Shown: one piece after another, positions 6,270 to 12,363 of the stretch
How positions within the stretch are numbered: the stretch's first letter is position 1
How the letters are laid out: each line of letters opens with the position of its first letter
Notes under the pieces: generated by a model
What the model was told of the DNA's origin: nothing
Databases searched by the model: none
What the model saw: the letters and a program-made list of their open reading frames with translations, nothing else
NCBI GenBank assembly: GCA_028697935.1
Contig: JAQVEM010000030.1
Location: 1 to 12,363 of the forward strand
Reading direction: 5' to 3'
DNA: 12,363 bases
DNA from: Actinomycetota bacterium
Lineage (GTDB): Bacteria > Actinomycetota > Humimicrobiia > Humimicrobiales > Humimicrobiaceae
Position numbers and translations under genes: made by a program

Positions 6270-6665
6270 TTGGCAGATCAAGCAATTTATAATGCAACTG
6301 GTAAAAGGAAAGAATCAATAGCAAAAGTAAGATTATTTCCAGGAGAAGGAAAGATTACAGTAAATTCAAGAGATTTTAAAGAGTACTTTAAAAGAGAATC
6401 TCTTATAACTATTATTTTAGAACCTTTTAAGGTTACAAATACAGAAAATGCTTATGATGTTATTGCAGATATTACAGGAGGCGGAATATCGGGACAGGCA
6501 GGAGCACTGCGCCACGGTATTTCAAAAGCGCTTCTGGAAGTAAATCAAGAATACAGGCCTATACTTAAAAGAGAAGGTTTCCTAACACGTGATTCAAGAG
6601 TTAAGGAGAGGAAAAAGTATGGCCTCAAAAAAGCCAGAAAAAGACCTCAGTTCTCCAAGAGATAA
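6270..6665 (+). CDS. rpsI: 30S ribosomal protein S9, TTG start
   Basis: S9 is in the 30S head; its C-terminal tail reaches the P-site tRNA anticodon stem loop. The 131-residue product shows NATGKRKESIAKVRLFPGEGK, the central VIADITGGGISGQAGALRHGISKALLE, and the basic C-terminus SRVKERKKYGLKKARKRPQFSKR ending in the functional Lys-Arg. TTG is the start because AAGGAG ends seven bases upstream and (M)ADQAIYNATGKRK fits the family. The last 47 bases may overlap the following racemase gene, whose likely ribosome binding site is encoded within the Lys-Glu-Arg codons of the S9 tail. Confidence 0.97.
   Translation: MADQAIYNATGKRKESIAKVRLFPGEGKITVNSRDFKEYFKRESLITIILEPFKVTNTENAYDVIADITGGGISGQAGALRHGISKALLEVNQEYRPILKREGFLTRDSRVKERKKYGLKKARKRPQFSKR
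6603..6611 (+). promoter_or_regulatory. Shine-Dalgarno AAGGAGAGG inside the rpsI coding end
   Basis: This purine run lies seven bases before ATG 6619 of the racemase gene and is embedded in the rpsI codons for Lys-Glu-Arg. It favours an overlapping start for the racemase. Because the S9 tail is strongly conserved as KERKK, the match could be a coincidence of protein coding rather than a selected ribosome binding site. Confidence 0.5.
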
Positions 6666-7749
6666 TTTTATTTCTTTAATGAATTACCCCTGTCTAAAAA
6701 TTTATCCAGACAAAATATATCACAATAGCAGAATTATAAAGTCACGATGCACAGAAATAGGTATATCAGTGGTGGGTGTTACAAAATGTATGGCTGGAGA
6801 TACAAGAATAGCTGATGTTATGAAAAGATCTGGAATTGACATACTTGGTGACAGTCGGCTGGAAAATCTGGAAAGATTACGGAATTTTTATGGTAAAAAG
6901 CAAGAACTTATGATGCTGCGGAGTCCCATGTTAGACGAAGTTGGAAGAATGGTTGAAGTATGTGATATAAGTTTAAATACCCAGTTGAAAACCGTAAAGC
7001 TGATAGAGGAAATCTGTATAGAAAAAAATATAAAGCATAGAATAATAGTTATGGTTGAAACTGATGATAAGAGAGAAGGTCTTAATCCTGGAGAAGTTGT
7101 TAATTTTTGTGAATTGGTAGCACAAAATTGTAAGTCTGTTGAATTATATGGTCTGGGGACAAATGCAGGATGCATTATTAAAAATAACGGTCCTGATCCA
7201 GAGAGTCTAAAAATTCTTATTGAACTGGGCAGGGAAGTTACTATGGCTACCGGGATAAGATTACCTGTTATATCAGGTGGTAATTCAAGTATCTGGAATT
7301 TAATTGAAAAAAATATGGTCCCTGAAGGGGTCAATCAGGTAAGGATAGGGGAGGCTATTCTTCTGGGGCATGATACAGTGGATTATAAACCAATAAAAGA
7401 AGCTTTTACAGATACCTTCATCCTTGAAGCGCAGGTAATTGAGGTAAAGAAAAGAAATGACATGGTATATAAAATAATTTTGGCTCTTGGGCTGCAGGAT
7501 GTAAGAAGTGAAAATATTTACCCCTGTAATCCTGGACTATATATCATAAGTCAGAGCAGTGACCATACAGTAATGGGTCTTAGTAAAATCGGACTGGAAA
7601 AAGCCGGACTATGTACTGGAGGAAACAGCTTATTAAGATTAGAACCCGGTAGTGTAATTTCTTTTAAACTTGATTATTTTGGTGTATTATCCTGTATGAC
7701 CTCTCCTTTTGTTAAAAAAAAGTATATAGAAGGATATAATTCCTGCTAA
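6619..7749 (+). CDS. PLP-dependent amino-acid racemase, ornithine racemase (Orr) family
   Basis: A fold-type III PLP enzyme resembling ornithine racemase of Clostridium sticklandii and other alanine/ornithine racemase family members, which interconvert L- and D-amino acids. The PLP lysine is Lys56 in VVGVTKCMAGD. Further family motifs are IDILGDSRLENLERL, MVETDDKREGL, YGLGTNAGC, the phosphate-binding VISGGNSS, and VNQVRIGEAILLG. A beta-rich C-terminal domain follows. With ATG 6619, supported by a Shine-Dalgarno, the product has 376 residues and overlaps rpsI by 47 bases. With ATG 6679 it has 356 residues, closer to the family's usual length, but without a good ribosome binding site. Orr genes often lie with ornithine-fermentation genes; here the neighbours are ribosomal and amino-sugar genes, so a cell-wall role is an inference and the true substrate is unknown. 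Confidence 0.82.
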   Translation: MASKKPEKDLSSPRDNFISLMNYPCLKIYPDKIYHNSRIIKSRCTEIGISVVGVTKCMAGDTRIADVMKRSGIDILGDSRLENLERLRNFYGKKQELMMLRSPMLDEVGRMVEVCDISLNTQLKTVKLIEEICIEKNIKHRIIVMVETDDKREGLNPGEVVNFCELVAQNCKSVELYGLGTNAGCIIKNNGPDPESLKILIELGREVTMATGIRLPVISGGNSSIWNLIEKNMVPEGVNQVRIGEAILLGHDTVDYKPIKEAFTDTFILEAQVIEVKKRNDMVYKIILALGLQDVRSENIYPCNPGLYIISQSSDHTVMGLSKIGLEKAGLCTGGNSLLRLEPGSVISFKLDYFGVLSCMTSPFVKKKYIEGYNSC

Positions 7750-7779
7750 GAAGTAAAAACTTTTATAAGGAGCGTTTAC

Positions 7780-8592
7780 ATGTTACAACCAGAAGATTTT
7801 TTTAACCTTTCTGAAACCCGCTTTAAAGACCTTTTTAATAATATTGAATATGTTTGGGATACACTTAAAGGTATCAGAAATTATATAGATAAACATATTG
7901 AACCAAATGTATCTGGCTTAAGGAAAAGTCGTGTGTTTATTGATAAAACCATGGTCTTACATAATGGTGATGCAATTGAATCCGGTTTTGATATCAGTAC
8001 GTCTGACAGAAAAACCATAGTAAAAAAAGATGGTGCAGTCCTTGAGAGTGCAAGTATTATATATGCTGGAGCAGTTTTAATGGATGATAATATACAAATT
8101 GGTAAAGGAACAATTATAGAGCCGGGAGCACTGATAAAAGGTCCGGCTATTATTGGAGATAATACAGAACTGCGCCAGGGAGCTTATTTGAGAGGTAACA
8201 CACTGGTAGGAGATAATTGTGTAGTTGGGCACGCTACTGAATTAAAATCCTGTATTATGCTTGGTGGAAGCAAGGCAGGACATTTTGCATATATTGGAGA
8301 TAGTATACTTGGCAAAGTAAATCTTGGTGCAGGAACAAAACTGGCAAATTTAAAAATGGTTGAGTCCAGTATCACAGTTAATATTAATGGTAAAAAGTAT
8401 GAGACCGGTCTAAGAAAATTTGGAGCAGTACTTGGAGATGGTGTAGAAACAGGTTGTAATAGTGTTACGAGTCCGGGGACTCTTCTTGGTAAAGATGTTC
8501 TTTTATATCCCAATGCAACTGCAAGGGGATATTATCCTCCGGGAATTATAATAAAATTAAAACAAACACAGGTACTGAGAAAGAGAATATAA
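7780..8592 (+). CDS. Stand-alone GlmU-type left-handed beta-helix acetyltransferase
   Basis: The 270-residue protein has a helical N-terminal segment (1-45, FFNLSETRFKDLFNNIEYVW) followed by hexapeptide-repeat left-handed beta helix from about residue 88 (IGKGTIIEPGALIKGPAIIGDN and so on). It matches the acetyltransferase half of GlmU: by alignment from memory the E. coli catalytic and binding residues Arg333, Lys351, His363, Tyr366 and Asn377 correspond to Arg138, Lys156, His168 (GGSKAGHFAYIGDS), Tyr171 and Asn181. The uridylyltransferase domain with its GTRM-type signature is missing. The likely reaction is acetyl-CoA-dependent N-acetylation of glucosamine-1-phosphate, consistent with glmM immediately downstream. 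Related annotations include UDP-GlcNAc pyrophosphorylase-related or nucleotidyltransferase-like proteins, so substrate remains an inference. AAGGAG lies seven bases before the ATG. Confidence 0.8.
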   Translation: MLQPEDFFNLSETRFKDLFNNIEYVWDTLKGIRNYIDKHIEPNVSGLRKSRVFIDKTMVLHNGDAIESGFDISTSDRKTIVKKDGAVLESASIIYAGAVLMDDNIQIGKGTIIEPGALIKGPAIIGDNTELRQGAYLRGNTLVGDNCVVGHATELKSCIMLGGSKAGHFAYIGDSILGKVNLGAGTKLANLKMVESSITVNINGKKYETGLRKFGAVLGDGVETGCNSVTSPGTLLGKDVLLYPNATARGYYPPGIIIKLKQTQVLRKRI

Positions 8593-8663
8593 ATAATCGT
8601 AAGAAAATAGAATCAATAGTAGGAAGGTTTTCCAATAGGATATAAAAGTCAGGAGGTAAAGAT

Positions 8664-10013
8664 ATGGGTAAACTATTCGGGACTGATGGTATAAGAGGAA
8701 TTGCAAATGAATATCCGATTACTCCGGATATGGTTATGCAGATAGGTCAGGCAATTGCACATGTATTAAAAGGAAGAAAGCATTATTCAAGAATTGTAAT
8801 CGGGAAAGATACAAGGCTTTCCGGTTATATGATAGAAAGTTCCCTTGTAGCTGGAATATGTTCAATGGGAACAGATGTAATACTTGTTGGTCCGATGCCG
8901 ACACCGGGTATTGCTTTTTTAACTACCAATCTTGATGCAGATGCGGGTATAATAATTTCTGCATCACATAATCCATACAGGGATAATGGAATTAAGATAT
9001 TTTCAAAAAATGGTTATAAACTATCAGATGATGAAGAATCACAGATTGAAGAGCTCGTGCTTTCGCGAAAACTTCCTACTCTACTTGCTAATTCTGAAAA
9101 TTTAGGAAGAGTAACCCGTGAAGAAGATGCAAGTGGAAGATATATTGTGTTTCTTAAAAATTCCTTTCCCAAATATCTTGATCTTGAAGGAATGAAAATT
9201 GTTCTTGATTGTGCAAATGGTGCCACCTATAAGGTTGCTCCAACACTTTTTAAAGAAATGAGAGCCGAAGTCATCGAGTTAAATGTAAACCCGGATGGCC
9301 GAAACATTAATCTTAATTGTGGGTCGCTTTATCCGGAAACACTTGCGAAAGTAGTGGTTGAGACTAAATCGGATATAGGGCTGGCTTTTGATGGTGACGG
9401 AGATAGATTAATAGCTGTTGATGAAAAAGGCAATATAATAAATGGTGATATGATAATAGCAATATGTGCAAAAAGATTAAAAGAGGAAAATAAATTAAAA
9501 AATGATACGGTAGTCACGACAGTTATGAGTAATATTGGATTATCAATTGCTCTTAAAGAAATGGGAATAAAGAATATAGTAGCAAAGGTTGGTGATAGGT
9601 ATGTACTGGAAGAAATGATAAAACATGATTGCATTCTGGGTGGAGAGAACTCGGGACATGTAATATTCAGGGAATACCATACAACCGGTGATGGAATATT
9701 AACTGCATTGCAGCTACTTTTGGTTATGAAAAAAGAAAATAAGTCTCTTTACGAACTTTCAAAAATTATGAAAACTTATCCACAGGTACTGATAAATGTA
9801 GAAGTTAAAAGAAAAGCCCCGCTTGAAGAAATACCAGAGTTAAGAAGTGTAATATCTGAAGTTGAAAAAGAACTTGGTGATGAAGGAAGAGTACTTGTAA
9901 GATATTCAGGTACTCAATCAATATGCAGGGTAATGCTTGAAGGTTCTGATAATAGTGGAGTCGAAAGACTTGCCGGTAAAATAGCCAGAGTTATTGAAGA
10001 GAAATTAAATTAG
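8664..10013 (+). CDS. glmM: Phosphoglucosamine mutase GlmM
   Basis: GlmM converts glucosamine-6-phosphate to glucosamine-1-phosphate for UDP-GlcNAc and peptidoglycan synthesis. The 449-residue length is standard. Domain 1 starts GKLFGTDGIRGIANEYPIT and carries the phosphorylated serine Ser101 in ISASHNPYRDNGIK. The magnesium loop is DGDGDR at 243-248, the sugar-binding loop GGENSGH at 326-332, and the C-terminal phosphate-binding loop RYSGTQ at 413-418, with Gln where most members have Glu. The start MGKLFGTDG is the family's and has AGGAGG a few bases upstream. It follows the GlmU-like gene after 71 bases and probably shares its transcript. It ends convergently toward nagB. GlmM rather than a general phosphohexomutase is supported by the start motif, the ISASHNP site and context. 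Confidence 0.95.
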   Translation: MGKLFGTDGIRGIANEYPITPDMVMQIGQAIAHVLKGRKHYSRIVIGKDTRLSGYMIESSLVAGICSMGTDVILVGPMPTPGIAFLTTNLDADAGIIISASHNPYRDNGIKIFSKNGYKLSDDEESQIEELVLSRKLPTLLANSENLGRVTREEDASGRYIVFLKNSFPKYLDLEGMKIVLDCANGATYKVAPTLFKEMRAEVIELNVNPDGRNINLNCGSLYPETLAKVVVETKSDIGLAFDGDGDRLIAVDEKGNIINGDMIIAICAKRLKEENKLKNDTVVTTVMSNIGLSIALKEMGIKNIVAKVGDRYVLEEMIKHDCILGGENSGHVIFREYHTTGDGILTALQLLLVMKKENKSLYELSKIMKTYPQVLINVEVKRKAPLEEIPELRSVISEVEKELGDEGRVLVRYSGTQSICRVMLEGSDNSGVERLAGKIARVIEEKLN

Positions 10014-10228
10014 AAACATTAAATAAAAATACCATAAACACCCATTACAATAAATCGTTATAAGCAGTAATTCTAGAAAGAATTAATTTTTAGGGATATT
10101 TTAATAAGTGTGTTGGCTGTAAAGTCAAGAGATTGTAGAAATTTTTGAGAGAATATGACCTCGAATTATAATAATTGGAATTAATTGGGATTTTTATATA
10201 AAATTTTACAAACTATTATTTCATTTCA
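10014..10228. other. Convergent spacer between glmM and nagB
   Basis: These 215 bases separate two convergent genes and contain no ORF I can support. Two small hairpins are visible: an AT-rich 7-bp stem followed by T5 (10068-10091), and a 6-bp stem with a GTAA tetraloop (10113-10128). I see no strong GC-rich terminator facing either gene. TATAAT-like strings near 10165-10172 occur on both strands but lack supporting -35 boxes. Confidence 0.5.
10068..10091 (+). terminator. Weak terminator-like hairpin after glmM
   Basis: TAATTCT (10068-10074) and AGAATTA (10079-10085) form a perfect 7-bp stem with an AGAA loop, followed by T5 at 10087-10091. Only one of the seven pairs is G-C, so the stem is weak and chance in AT-rich DNA is a real alternative. 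Its place 55 bases after the glmM stop fits a terminator. Confidence 0.3.
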
Positions 10229-10993
10229 TCAACTTAATTCAGAAGCTGCTTCTCTGTCGAGAACAACAGTTACCTTCCCATTAAAAATTTGAAGTGCTGA
10301 AGCTGGTACTTCTGTTGTGACAGGACCCTGAAGAGCCCTGGCAATAACTTTTGCTTTTTTCTTTCCACTGGCAATCATAAGCAATTGTTTTGCTTCAAGA
10401 ATAGTTCCTATTCCCATTGTAATAGCAAAATGTGGCATATCTTCTTTTTTTATTTTTGCCTTCCTGTAGAAACTTTCATAGTTATCATTCAGTGTTTGTT
10501 CTGTAAGGGGTATAACTCTCGTCCTTGAAGAAAATGATGACCCCGGTTCATTAAATCCAATATGCCCGTCTCCCCCTATTCCAAGAAGCTGAAGGTCTAT
10601 CCCTCCTGCTTTTTTTATCATATCCTCATACCACTGACAAAACTTTTCGGGCTCTTTTGTGAGGCCATCTGGTATATAGATATTTTCTTTTTTAATATTT
10701 ATATATTTAAAAAACTCTTCATACATAAACCTTGCATAACTCTGATCTTCCTCATAAGGTTTACTGAGGTCCATCCCGATACCAAGATACTCGTCAAGGT
10801 TGAAAGTCCTTACCTGTGAAAAGTCCAGGCCTTCCTCTCTGTGTATCTTTATAAGTTCTCTATAAGTTCCGAGAGGGGTGCTCCCGGTTGCAAGGCCGAG
10901 AACACAGGAAGGCTTTGATTTTATGCAATTTGCAATAATATCTGCCGCACATTTACTCATTTCATCATAATTTTCTTTTATGATAATATCCAT
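10229..10993 (-). CDS. nagB: Glucosamine-6-phosphate deaminase NagB
   Basis: NagB catalyses the reversible reaction glucosamine-6-phosphate + H2O = fructose-6-phosphate + ammonia. The 254-residue chain lies in the size range of the shorter Firmicutes-type enzymes. Visible motifs are LGLATGSTPLGTYREL (phosphate loop), FNLDEY with Asp67 as the proton-transferring aspartate, and GIGGDGHIGFNEPGSSFSSRTR containing Asp142, His144 and Glu149 of the ring-opening site. The C-terminus QGPVTTEVPASALQ is typical. On the minus strand AAAGGAA lies about eight bases before the ATG. It converges on glmM and diverges from acpS. In the window it is the only enzyme linking glycolysis to GlcN-6-P; usual physiology is catabolic, but the reverse direction is possible where ammonia is plentiful. 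A closely related 6-phosphogluconolactonase is excluded by the active-site motifs. Confidence 0.95.
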   Translation of the reverse strand: MDIIIKENYDEMSKCAADIIANCIKSKPSCVLGLATGSTPLGTYRELIKIHREEGLDFSQVRTFNLDEYLGIGMDLSKPYEEDQSYARFMYEEFFKYINIKKENIYIPDGLTKEPEKFCQWYEDMIKKAGGIDLQLLGIGGDGHIGFNEPGSSFSSRTRVIPLTEQTLNDNYESFYRKAKIKKEDMPHFAITMGIGTILEAKQLLMIASGKKKAKVIARALQGPVTTEVPASALQIFNGKVTVVLDREAASELS

Positions 10994-11108
10994 AAGTTAG
11001 TTCCTTTTTTAGTTATTAAAAAACACTTCTAATAAATATTACTATTTTTTTATTCTATGTAATAGAACTTTTTTTAAAATTTTTGCTTTCTTTTTTTTGG
11101 GGAATTTC

Positions 11109-11117
11109 TGTTATAAT
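11109..11117 (+). promoter_or_regulatory. Extended -10 promoter for acpS
   Basis: TGTTATAAT is a perfect extended -10 element (TGnTATAAT) in the divergent nagB-acpS spacer (10994-11204). Upstream is T-rich DNA without a good -35 at 16-18 bases, which is acceptable for an extended -10 promoter. Transcription would start near 11124, leaving an AT-rich leader of about 80 bases before acpS. A second TATAAT at 11137-11142 is less well supported. No clear promoter for nagB on the minus strand was found; TAATAAATATTA (11030-11041) is a small inverted repeat there. Confidence 0.6.
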
Positions 11118-11204
11118 ATTCTCGTACTATACTTTATATAATTATATATATTTTTAAGTAAATTTTTAATTATCGAATTTATAATCGGGCAGGATAAAAA
11201 TTTT

Positions 11205-11585
11205 ATGGAGATATACGGCATAGGCACTGATATAATTGAGGTTGAAAGGATAAAGTATACTATTAAAAGAAATTCAGGTTTTTTAAAAAGAGTTTATACA
11301 GAAAATGAAATAAATTACTGCGAAAGAAAAAAGAGAAATAAATATCAAAGTCTGGCAGCGCGTTTTGCTGCAAAGGAAGCAGTTGCAAAATCACTAACAG
11401 AAGGTATTGGTAAAAATGTCTCGCTAAAAGAAATAGAACTTTTAAATATGGATAGTGGAGCTCCTTTTATAAAACTACACGGGAAGACGTTTGAATTCAG
11501 CAAAAATCTTAAAATTAAAGATATAAAAATATCAGTATCAGCAACAGAAAATTTTGCTATAGCCTGTGCCATAGCTATTATATGA
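11205..11585 (+). CDS. acpS: Holo-[acyl-carrier-protein] synthase AcpS
   Basis: AcpS transfers 4'-phosphopantetheine from CoA to a serine of acyl carrier protein, switching on fatty-acid synthesis. The 126-residue length is typical for the small trimeric bacterial form. The N-terminus MEIYGIGTDIIEVERI contains the magnesium ligand Asp9, and the second signature RFAAKEAVAKSLTEGIG contains Glu58, another magnesium ligand, with Lys57 beside it. The C-terminal strand reads ISVSATENFAIACAIAI, in the position where many members have a SxxH motif; E. coli AcpS also lacks that histidine, so I do not take it as a defect. AGGA lies ten bases before the ATG. It is followed by nnr after about 120 bases, a frequent bacterial pairing. 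Confidence 0.94.
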   Translation: MEIYGIGTDIIEVERIKYTIKRNSGFLKRVYTENEINYCERKKRNKYQSLAARFAAKEAVAKSLTEGIGKNVSLKEIELLNMDSGAPFIKLHGKTFEFSKNLKIKDIKISVSATENFAIACAIAII

Positions 11586-11588
11586 TTT

Positions 11589-11615
11589 ATAAATAAGCAA
11601 TAGCTTAGAATTTAT
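11589..11615 (+). other. Small hairpin just after acpS
   Basis: ATAAAT and AAGC (11589-11598) can pair with GCTT (11603-11606) and ATTTAT (11610-11615), around an AATA loop and with an AGA bulge. It begins three bases after the acpS stop. There is no T run long enough to call it an intrinsic terminator, so it may be a weak terminator, an mRNA-stabilising end or chance. Confidence 0.3.
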
Positions 11616-11660
11616 TTGGAGTGTGATTAATGTAGAATTAAATTCAATACTTTAAGTCAA

Positions 11661-11674
11661 AGCCTGATCAGGCT
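11661..11674. repeat. 14-base perfect palindrome between acpS and nnr
   Basis: AGCCTGATCAGGCT is identical to its reverse complement and is GC-rich in a very AT-rich spacer. It lies 33 bases before the nnr ATG, outside any gene. It could be an operator for a dimeric regulator, or form a 5-bp stem with a GATC loop in the nnr leader. No T run follows, so it is not an intrinsic terminator. Confidence 0.5.
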
Positions 11675-11707
11675 GGACAGGTGTTAATAAGCAATGGAGA
11701 CAAAAAA

Positions 11708-12363
11708 ATGAAATTAACCAGAATTTTAAAAGGAAGTAGAATTGCAGAGATTGATGCGAGAGCTATAAGCAGTGGGATAAATTCAAAATTTTTAATGAAA
11801 AATGCAGGTAATGGTGTATCTAAAGTTATTATAACAGATTTTGAAAGTAAAGAGCTTAATAGAGCGGCGAGAGGCGTTGTTGTCTGCGGAAGTGGAAATA
11901 ATGGAGGTGACGGGTTTGTTGTCGCTGGAGATTTAATGGATTATGGAATGGATATTACTGTATTCCATATATCCTCTGCTGAAAAAATCAGCCCTGATAG
12001 TTTTTTTTACTTTAAAAAATTGCAGGAAAACAGAAAAGATAGAATTTATTATTTGAATCCGGAAGATAGGGAAGTTAATTTATTTTTTTGTAAAAAATTA
12101 GGGGAAGCGGATTTTGTGGTAGACGCTATATTTGGAACTGGTCTTCATGGTAGTAATATATATGGTGCTTCAAAGGAAGTAATTGAAGTGATAAATAAGG
12201 CTAAAGAGAATAATAAAAATCTCAGGATTTACTCTATAGATATACCTTCGGGTGTAGATTCTGATGATGGCAAAATTCTGGGAGTAGCAGTGAAAGCTGA
12301 CAAAACCATAACATTTGGTTGTAAAAAGATCGGACTGGTAAATTATCCCGGGGCTGATTTTGC
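11708..12363 (+). CDS. nnr: NAD(P)HX epimerase domain (YjeF_N) of Nnr, 5' part, runs off the window
   Basis: Nnr repairs hydrated NAD(P)H: the N-terminal YjeF domain epimerises R- and S-NAD(P)HX, and in the common bifunctional form a C-terminal domain dehydrates S-NAD(P)HX using ADP or ATP. Here 218 codons are visible with no stop before the window ends. The start MKLTRILKGSRIAEIDARAI and the RNAGxG-like LMKNAGNGVSKV segment are typical. VVVCGSGNNGGDGFVVAGDL (residues 58-76) is the nucleotide-binding signature, followed by DAIFGTGLHG near 139-148 and IDIPSGVDSDDG at 178-188. Whether the dehydratase domain follows cannot be seen. GGAGA ends seven bases before the ATG. Pairing with acpS upstream is common in bacteria, where tsaE and related genes often come next. 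Confidence 0.9.
   Translation, partial: MKLTRILKGSRIAEIDARAISSGINSKFLMKNAGNGVSKVIITDFESKELNRAARGVVVCGSGNNGGDGFVVAGDLMDYGMDITVFHISSAEKISPDSFFYFKKLQENRKDRIYYLNPEDREVNLFFCKKLGEADFVVDAIFGTGLHGSNIYGASKEVIEVINKAKENNKNLRIYSIDIPSGVDSDDGKILGVAVKADKTITFGCKKIGLVNYPGADF

Noticed and set aside
6888..7334. Minus-strand open frame within the racemase gene
   Set aside because: It is a shadow of the racemase reading frame with low-complexity composition and no motif.
8621..8632. GGAA-GGTT-TTCC mini-hairpin before glmM
   Set aside because: Only four base pairs, no T run, not distinguishable from chance.
10165..10172. TATAAT-like boxes on both strands in the glmM-nagB spacer
   Set aside because: No matching -35 elements, and both flanking genes point toward the spacer, so no downstream gene would be served.
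10562..10819. Plus-strand open frame within nagB
   Set aside because: It is antisense to a fully conserved NagB and has no family motif of its own.

Overview
The window is a bacterial chromosome segment of low GC content, judged by eye at roughly one third G+C, with heavy use of AGA/AGG and ATA codons. It covers the distal end of the ribosomal super-operon and the cell-envelope genes that follow. The order secY-adk-map-infA-rpmJ-rpsM-rpsK-rpsD-rpoA-rplQ-truA-rplM-rpsI is the one seen in Clostridia-like Firmicutes and several other anaerobic phyla. Keeping rpsD in the cluster argues against Bacilli. Three proteins carry Cys metal-binding sites (Adk lid, L36, S4). An ornithine-racemase-family enzyme also suggests an anaerobe. 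I cannot name the phylum from sequence alone: an uncultured Clostridia-like or Atribacterota-like organism would fit, but this is inference.

Layout. Positions 1-1612 hold the 3' end of secY, then adk and map, joined by 4-base ATGA overlaps. A gap of about 130 bases precedes infA, which appears to start with ATT. Next come rpmJ (37 codons), rpsM, rpsK, rpsD, rpoA and rplQ (to 5009). truA, rplM and rpsI follow (5054-6665). The ECF transporter genes that lie between rplQ and truA in Bacillus subtilis are absent. From 6619 the gene set changes to amino-acid and amino-sugar metabolism: a PLP racemase overlapping the end of rpsI, a stand-alone GlmU-type acetyltransferase, and glmM. On the opposite strand is nagB (10229-10993). 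A divergent spacer of about 210 bases with a clear extended -10 promoter leads to acpS and the 5' part of nnr, which runs off the end of the window.

How the genes work together. The first part makes and matures proteins: SecY for export, Map for N-terminal Met removal, IF1 and ribosomal proteins for translation, RpoA for transcription, TruA for tRNA modification. The second part centres on glucosamine phosphate. NagB interconverts fructose-6-P and GlcN-6-P, GlmM makes GlcN-1-P, and the GlmU-like protein could acetylate it to GlcNAc-1-P on the way to peptidoglycan precursors. The neighbouring racemase could supply a D-amino acid for the same wall. AcpS activates acyl carrier protein, and Nnr repairs damaged NAD(P)H.

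The most notable observations are the ATT start of infA, the clustering of non-ATG starts (one ATT and four TTG) in the translation/transcription genes, and the racemase/GlmU-like/glmM/nagB neighbourhood without glmS or a uridylyltransferase domain. Nothing in the window looks like a mobile element, CRISPR array, tRNA or rRNA.
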